Position numbers and translations under genes: made by a program. 64,000 bases of DNA from Siderastrea siderea (taxonomy: Eukaryota > Cnidaria > Anthozoa > Scleractinia > Rhizangiidae), in the NCBI GenBank assembly GCA_964030785.1, contig OZ034970.1, positions 41,410,377-41,474,376 of the forward strand, given 5' to 3'. Below are positions 60,375 to 64,000 of this stretch, in pieces. The notes below the pieces were generated by a model. That model searched no databases, was not told where the DNA came from, and saw only the letters and a program-made list of their open reading frames with translations. Each line of letters opens with the position of its first letter. Within the stretch, counting starts at the first letter, position 1.

Positions 60375-63095
60375 ATGGTGGATAGAAAGTCACAAGCTAC
60401 AGAGTACCACCAGCGAGAGCTTACCATTGCCAAAGAACTGGGCGACAGGGCTGGAGAGGGAATTGCTTATTGTAATCTGGGCATTGCTTATCATAGGCTT
60501 GGTAATTTTAAACAAGCCATAGAGTACCATAACCAAGCTCTTACTATCGCCAAAGAAATGGGGGACAGAGCTGGAGAGGGCCGAGCCTATGGAAATCTGG
60601 GCAACGCTTATCACAGTCTGGGTAATTTTAAACAAGCCATAGAGTACCATAACCAACATCTAACTATCGCCAGAGAAGTGGGGGACAGAGCTGGAGAGGG
60701 CCGAGCCTATGCAAATCTGGGCAACGCTTATGACAGTCTGGGTAATTTTAAACAAGCCATAGAGTACCATAACCAACATCTAACTATCGCCAGAGAAGTG
60801 GGGGACAGAGCTGGAGAGGGCCGAGCCTATGCAAATCTGGGCAACGCTTATCACAGTCTGGGTAATTTTAAACAAGCCATAGAGTACCATAACCAAGATC
60901 TAACTATCGCCAGAGAAGTGGGGGACAGAGCTGGAGAGGGCGGAGCCTATGCAAATCTGGGCAACGCTTATCACAGTCTGGGTAATTTTAAACAAGCCAT
61001 AGAGTACCATAACCAACATCTAACTATCGCCAGAGAAGTGGGGGACAGAGCTGGAGAGGGCCAAGCCTATGGAAATCTGGGCAACGCTTATCACCGTCTG
61101 GGTAATTTTAAACAAGCCATAGAGTACCATAACCAACATCTAACTATCGCCAGAGAAGTGGGGGACAGAGCTGGAGAGGGCCAAGCCTATGGAAATCTGG
61201 GCAACGCTTATCACAGTCTGGGTAATTTTAAACAAGCCATAGAGTACCATAACCAACATCTAACTATCGCCAGAGAAGTGGGGGACAGAGCTGGAGAGGG
61301 CCGAGCCTATGCAAATCTGGGCAACGCTTATCACCGTCTGGGTAATTTTAAACAAGCCATAGAGTACCATAACCAACGTCTAACTATCGCCAGAGAAGTG
61401 GGGGACAGAGCTGGAGAGGGCCGAGCCTATGCAAATCTGGGCAACGCTTATCACAGTCTGGGTAATTTTAAACAAGCCATAGAGTACCATAACCAAGATC
61501 TAACTATCGCCAGAGAAGTGGGGGACAGAGCTGGAGAGGGCGGAGCCTATGCAAATCTGGGCAACGCTTATCACAGTCTGGGTAATTTTAAACAAGCCAT
61601 AGAGTACCATAACCAACATCTAACTATCGCCAGAGAAGTGGGGGACAGAGCTGGAGAGGGAAGTGCATACTATGTGCTAGGTCGTGCTTTTGAATCATCT
61701 GGTTCTATTTGTGAGGCTCTTGATTGTTATCGATCGAGCGTGAAACTCTTTGAACAGACAAGAGCTCTTCTTCAGTCAGAAGATGCGTGGAAAATAGGCT
61801 TTCGTGATCTCTATCAAGTGGTGTACACCGCCCTGTGGAGTGCTCTTCTGAAGAATGGAGAGACTTACGAGGCTTTGATCGCTGCTGAGCAAGGGCGAGC
61901 CCAGGCATTGATGGATATTCTGAAGAAACAATATGCAATTGTGGTGCAACCGTCCACGTCAGTTGAACCCAAAGAAACTATTTCTTATATGTTGAAAGGT
62001 TCATCTATCCAAACAGTTTTTATAGCACTTGATGAAGACACCATCAATTTGTGGTTACTGAGCAAGGGCAAAGAGATTCAGTTTAAACGTAATAAGACCG
62101 AATATGGAAGCGCCACGTTGTTAATGGAAGTTGTTTTAAAAGATATTGGCGCGGGTGTTGGTGTCAGATGCGAGGATCGTTCATTGGTCGAGCTAAGTGA
62201 TGATCCGTCGCACAACAGAGAAGCTGTTGAAAAAAACGTACAGTCACCGCCACATTTAGTCAATTCTTTGCGCCCTTTGTATGATGTTATCGTCGGCCCC
62301 TTTAAAGATTTGCTCGAAGGTGATCAGTTAATCGTTGTTCCAGATGGTCCATTTTGCTTGGCTCCTTATTCAGCGTTGTGTGAATCTATCAGGATCCGCT
62401 CTGTTCCCTCGCTGACGACTTTAAAACTGATTGCGGGCTCACATGAGGACTACCACAGCAAACGTGGGGCGCTGCTTGTTGGAGATCCATGTATGGAGAA
62501 AGTCCCCATGAAGCTATCACAGTTGGTATTTGCCAAGAAGGAAGTAGAAATGATAGGAAAACTTCTGAAGACCACACCTCTCACTGGAAAAAATGCAACT
62601 AAAGGAGAAGTGCTCAAAAGAATCACCACAGTTGCATTGGTGCACATTGCCGCACATGGATGTCAGGAAACTGGAGAAATTGCGTTGGCTCCAATCCCCG
62701 AACGGACATACCAGATCCCTAAAGAAGAAGACTACATTTTAAAGATGTCGGATGTGCAAGCAGTTCGTATACGAGCAAAGCTTGTTGTGCTTAGCTGCTG
62801 TCATAGTGGTCGCGGGGAGCTTAAAGCTGAGGGTGTGGTAGGTATGGCGCGGGCTTTCTTGTGTGCTGGTGCTCGATCTGTTCTGGTGTCGCTCTGGGCG
62901 ATTGATGATGAGGCAACCTTGCTGTTCATGAGAAGTTTCTACCAACACCTGGCAGGTGGAAAAAGCGCCAGTGTTGCTCTCCAGCAAGCCATGAAATCTC
63001 TTCGAGAGTCACAGCAGTTCAGTGCCGTGAAGTATTGGGCTCCATTTGTGCTGATTGGTGATGACGTCACTCTTGAATTTGGAGAGAAGAAATAA
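60375..63095 (+). CDS. TPR-CHAT protein, copy B (intact C-terminus)
   Basis: The predicted 906-residue protein has about 11 TPR units of 40 residues to about residue 445, a linker, and a CHAT domain from about 630. The presumed catalytic His is residue 761 (HIAAHG) and Cys 809 (LSCCHSG). Its C-terminus keeps the conserved [12 protein letters not shown] motif that copy A has lost. The length difference from copy A is four TPR units (160 residues) less the different ends. The 5' leader has about 40 extra bases compared with copy A. CHAT is a caspase/separase-like protease fold; TPRs normally bind partner proteins and could control it. The substrate is unknown, and no partner gene is visible in the window. 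Confidence 0.92.
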   Translation: MVDRKSQATEYHQRELTIAKELGDRAGEGIAYCNLGIAYHRLGNFKQAIEYHNQALTIAKEMGDRAGEGRAYGNLGNAYHSLGNFKQAIEYHNQHLTIAREVGDRAGEGRAYANLGNAYDSLGNFKQAIEYHNQHLTIAREVGDRAGEGRAYANLGNAYHSLGNFKQAIEYHNQDLTIAREVGDRAGEGGAYANLGNAYHSLGNFKQAIEYHNQHLTIAREVGDRAGEGQAYGNLGNAYHRLGNFKQAIEYHNQHLTIAREVGDRAGEGQAYGNLGNAYHSLGNFKQAIEYHNQHLTIAREVGDRAGEGRAYANLGNAYHRLGNFKQAIEYHNQRLTIAREVGDRAGEGRAYANLGNAYHSLGNFKQAIEYHNQDLTIAREVGDRAGEGGAYANLGNAYHSLGNFKQAIEYHNQHLTIAREVGDRAGEGSAYYVLGRAFESSGSICEALDCYRSSVKLFEQTRALLQSEDAWKIGFRDLYQVVYTALWSALLKNGETYEALIAAEQGRAQALMDILKKQYAIVVQPSTSVEPKETISYMLKGSSIQTVFIALDEDTINLWLLSKGKEIQFKRNKTEYGSATLLMEVVLKDIGAGVGVRCEDRSLVELSDDPSHNREAVEKNVQSPPHLVNSLRPLYDVIVGPFKDLLEGDQLIVVPDGPFCLAPYSALCESIRIRSVPSLTTLKLIAGSHEDYHSKRGALLVGDPCMEKVPMKLSQLVFAKKEVEMIGKLLKTTPLTGKNATKGEVLKRITTVALVHIAAHGCQETGEIALAPIPERTYQIPKEEDYILKMSDVQAVRIRAKLVVLSCCHSGRGELKAEGVVGMARAFLCAGARSVLVSLWAIDDEATLLFMRSFYQHLAGGKSASVALQQAMKSLRESQQFSAVKYWAPFVLIGDDVTLEFGEKK
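60490..61650 (+). repeat. 120-bp coding tandem array in copy B
   Basis: Ten occurrences of ggtaattttaaacaagcca are spaced 120 bp apart. From the third unit on, almost every unit carries ctaactatcgccagagaagt, absent from copy A. Middle units are close to identical. Confidence 0.95.
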
Positions 63096-64000
63096 ATTAT
63101 ATGGTAAGTATTGTTTACGTTGAATTTGAACAATGGCAATGTTGAAATTAATTTGATTAGAAAAAAACTCGAAGCTTAGGCCTTGGAGTTAGTTTGTTTG
63201 GTTTTGTTGTTGTTTTTCTAGTAGGATCTTTTATTTTCACTTAAACACACAAATATACAACAAATAGAAACACAGAACCAAAAGGAAAAAGCTCTGTGAC
63301 GGCCGTAAATTACGATTTTTCTTCGAACTAAAACTCCATAAAACGTTAGATTAAATAGCTTTACCATTATCATTCAGTCGTTCTCTTGCATCGTAGTTGA
63401 TAAAAGAAAACGGTTAAATGATGCCTTTGTTATTATTATGTATAAGTGTTTTTGGTCTTGACCTTGTGCAAACAGCAATAGGTCTGTACTGAAATTATTG
63501 GCGGGTACTGGGTGGAAACAACGAACTAAAAGAGGTGTTTCTGTCAGTTATTTAAGCATATTGTGCGAACATTAATTTATTGTGTGGCTTCAAGGAATGA
63601 AGACCACATTGCTATCACTCGATGGAGTTTGTGTATGGATATAGACCTACAATTCTCTGGTTCACTTGGGGTATTCCTTCGATAGCAAAGACGATAAGTG
63701 CGCGTCGCGCATATCACTTAGGGTATAAAGGTTCATAAAGCCAGGGGGTACAAATTGCGTCAAGTTTCCGGTGTAAGATTTTAGTCTTTATGTTTCTTCA
63801 TGGTTTTCGCCGTGCTCCTGTTTATCAGCTACAATTCTTGCAAGGCGTTAGTTGGTTGGATGGGTACCCTACGTTTTTAATATGCTTGTTAGATGTTGAT
63901 TAACGTGATAGTCTAGACGAAAAAAAAAACAATGCAACCTTCGCGAACCAGCCAGAGTGCACGCTTCTAAAGCGCTCGTTATACATGTACTTCGGATGTC
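63096..64000. other. 3' flank of copy B gene
   Basis: The flank shares the downstream GGTAAGT donor and further sequence with copy A to about 63590. Beyond that no gene or repeat is recognised to the window end. Confidence 0.5.

Larger units (their letters stand above)
52583..63590 (+). repeat. Segmental duplication, copy B
   Basis: Same orientation as 8522-17260 and about 44 kb away. It has the empty site for the 841-bp element (54821-54829). It contains B-only sequence at 53202-54209, 55293-56870, 57133-57824 and 58300-58810. The 57133-57824 insertion has a target duplication, while the nature of the other three differences is unresolved. Confidence 0.9.

Noticed and set aside
60490..61650. 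Regular 120-bp repeats looked at as a CRISPR-like array
   Set aside because: Units are contiguous coding TPRs without unique spacers, in a eukaryotic genome.

Overview
This is a eukaryotic, animal-type window: exons with GT-AG introns, no bacterial gene packing, and a dense load of eukaryotic transposable elements (Ty3/Gypsy, a non-LTR LINE, Penelope-like fragments, tRNA-derived SINEs and many terminal-inverted-repeat elements). The large TPR-CHAT genes, the RecQ-like pseudogene and the repeat types fit an anthozoan cnidarian, most likely a stony coral; that assignment is inference from gene and repeat type, not a database match.

Layout. 1524-6664 is a 5.1-kb transposon with perfect 72-bp terminal inverted repeats and a 9-bp target duplication, carrying a decayed RecQ-like helicase. 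8522-17260 and 52583-63590 are two direct copies (A and B) of one ancestral segment, each ending in a large TPR-CHAT protease-like gene (13386-16553 and 60375-63095). The copies differ by clean insertions, so each supplies the empty site for elements in the other. 17665-20560 is a LINE with a long intact reverse-transcriptase ORF. 21886-24572 holds a tandem duplication, a TIR element and an interspersed repeat. 24614-24908 is a candidate two-exon small gene. 27499-35900 (minus strand) is an eleven-exon stretch of a sorting nexin of the SNX5/6 group that reads through in frame to its stop; the first part of its PX domain was not found. 39133-44435 is a complete Gypsy element with identical LTRs, nested inside a TTAA-flanked TIR element. 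45579-52580 is intergenic DNA with further elements.

The main biology is the pair of TPR-CHAT genes. Both keep the His/Cys pair of the caspase-like CHAT fold. Their 120-bp TPR units are nearly identical within each gene but carry copy-specific variants, indicating homogenisation and changing repeat number (about four units more in copy A). Copy A has also lost the conserved CHAT C-terminus through a small tandem duplication that shifts the frame. CHAT proteases are known in several contexts as regulated proteases; a sensing or immune role here is inference. Apart from these genes, the sorting nexin and the small candidate gene, the window is mostly mobile DNA, with several nested insertions that can be ordered in time.
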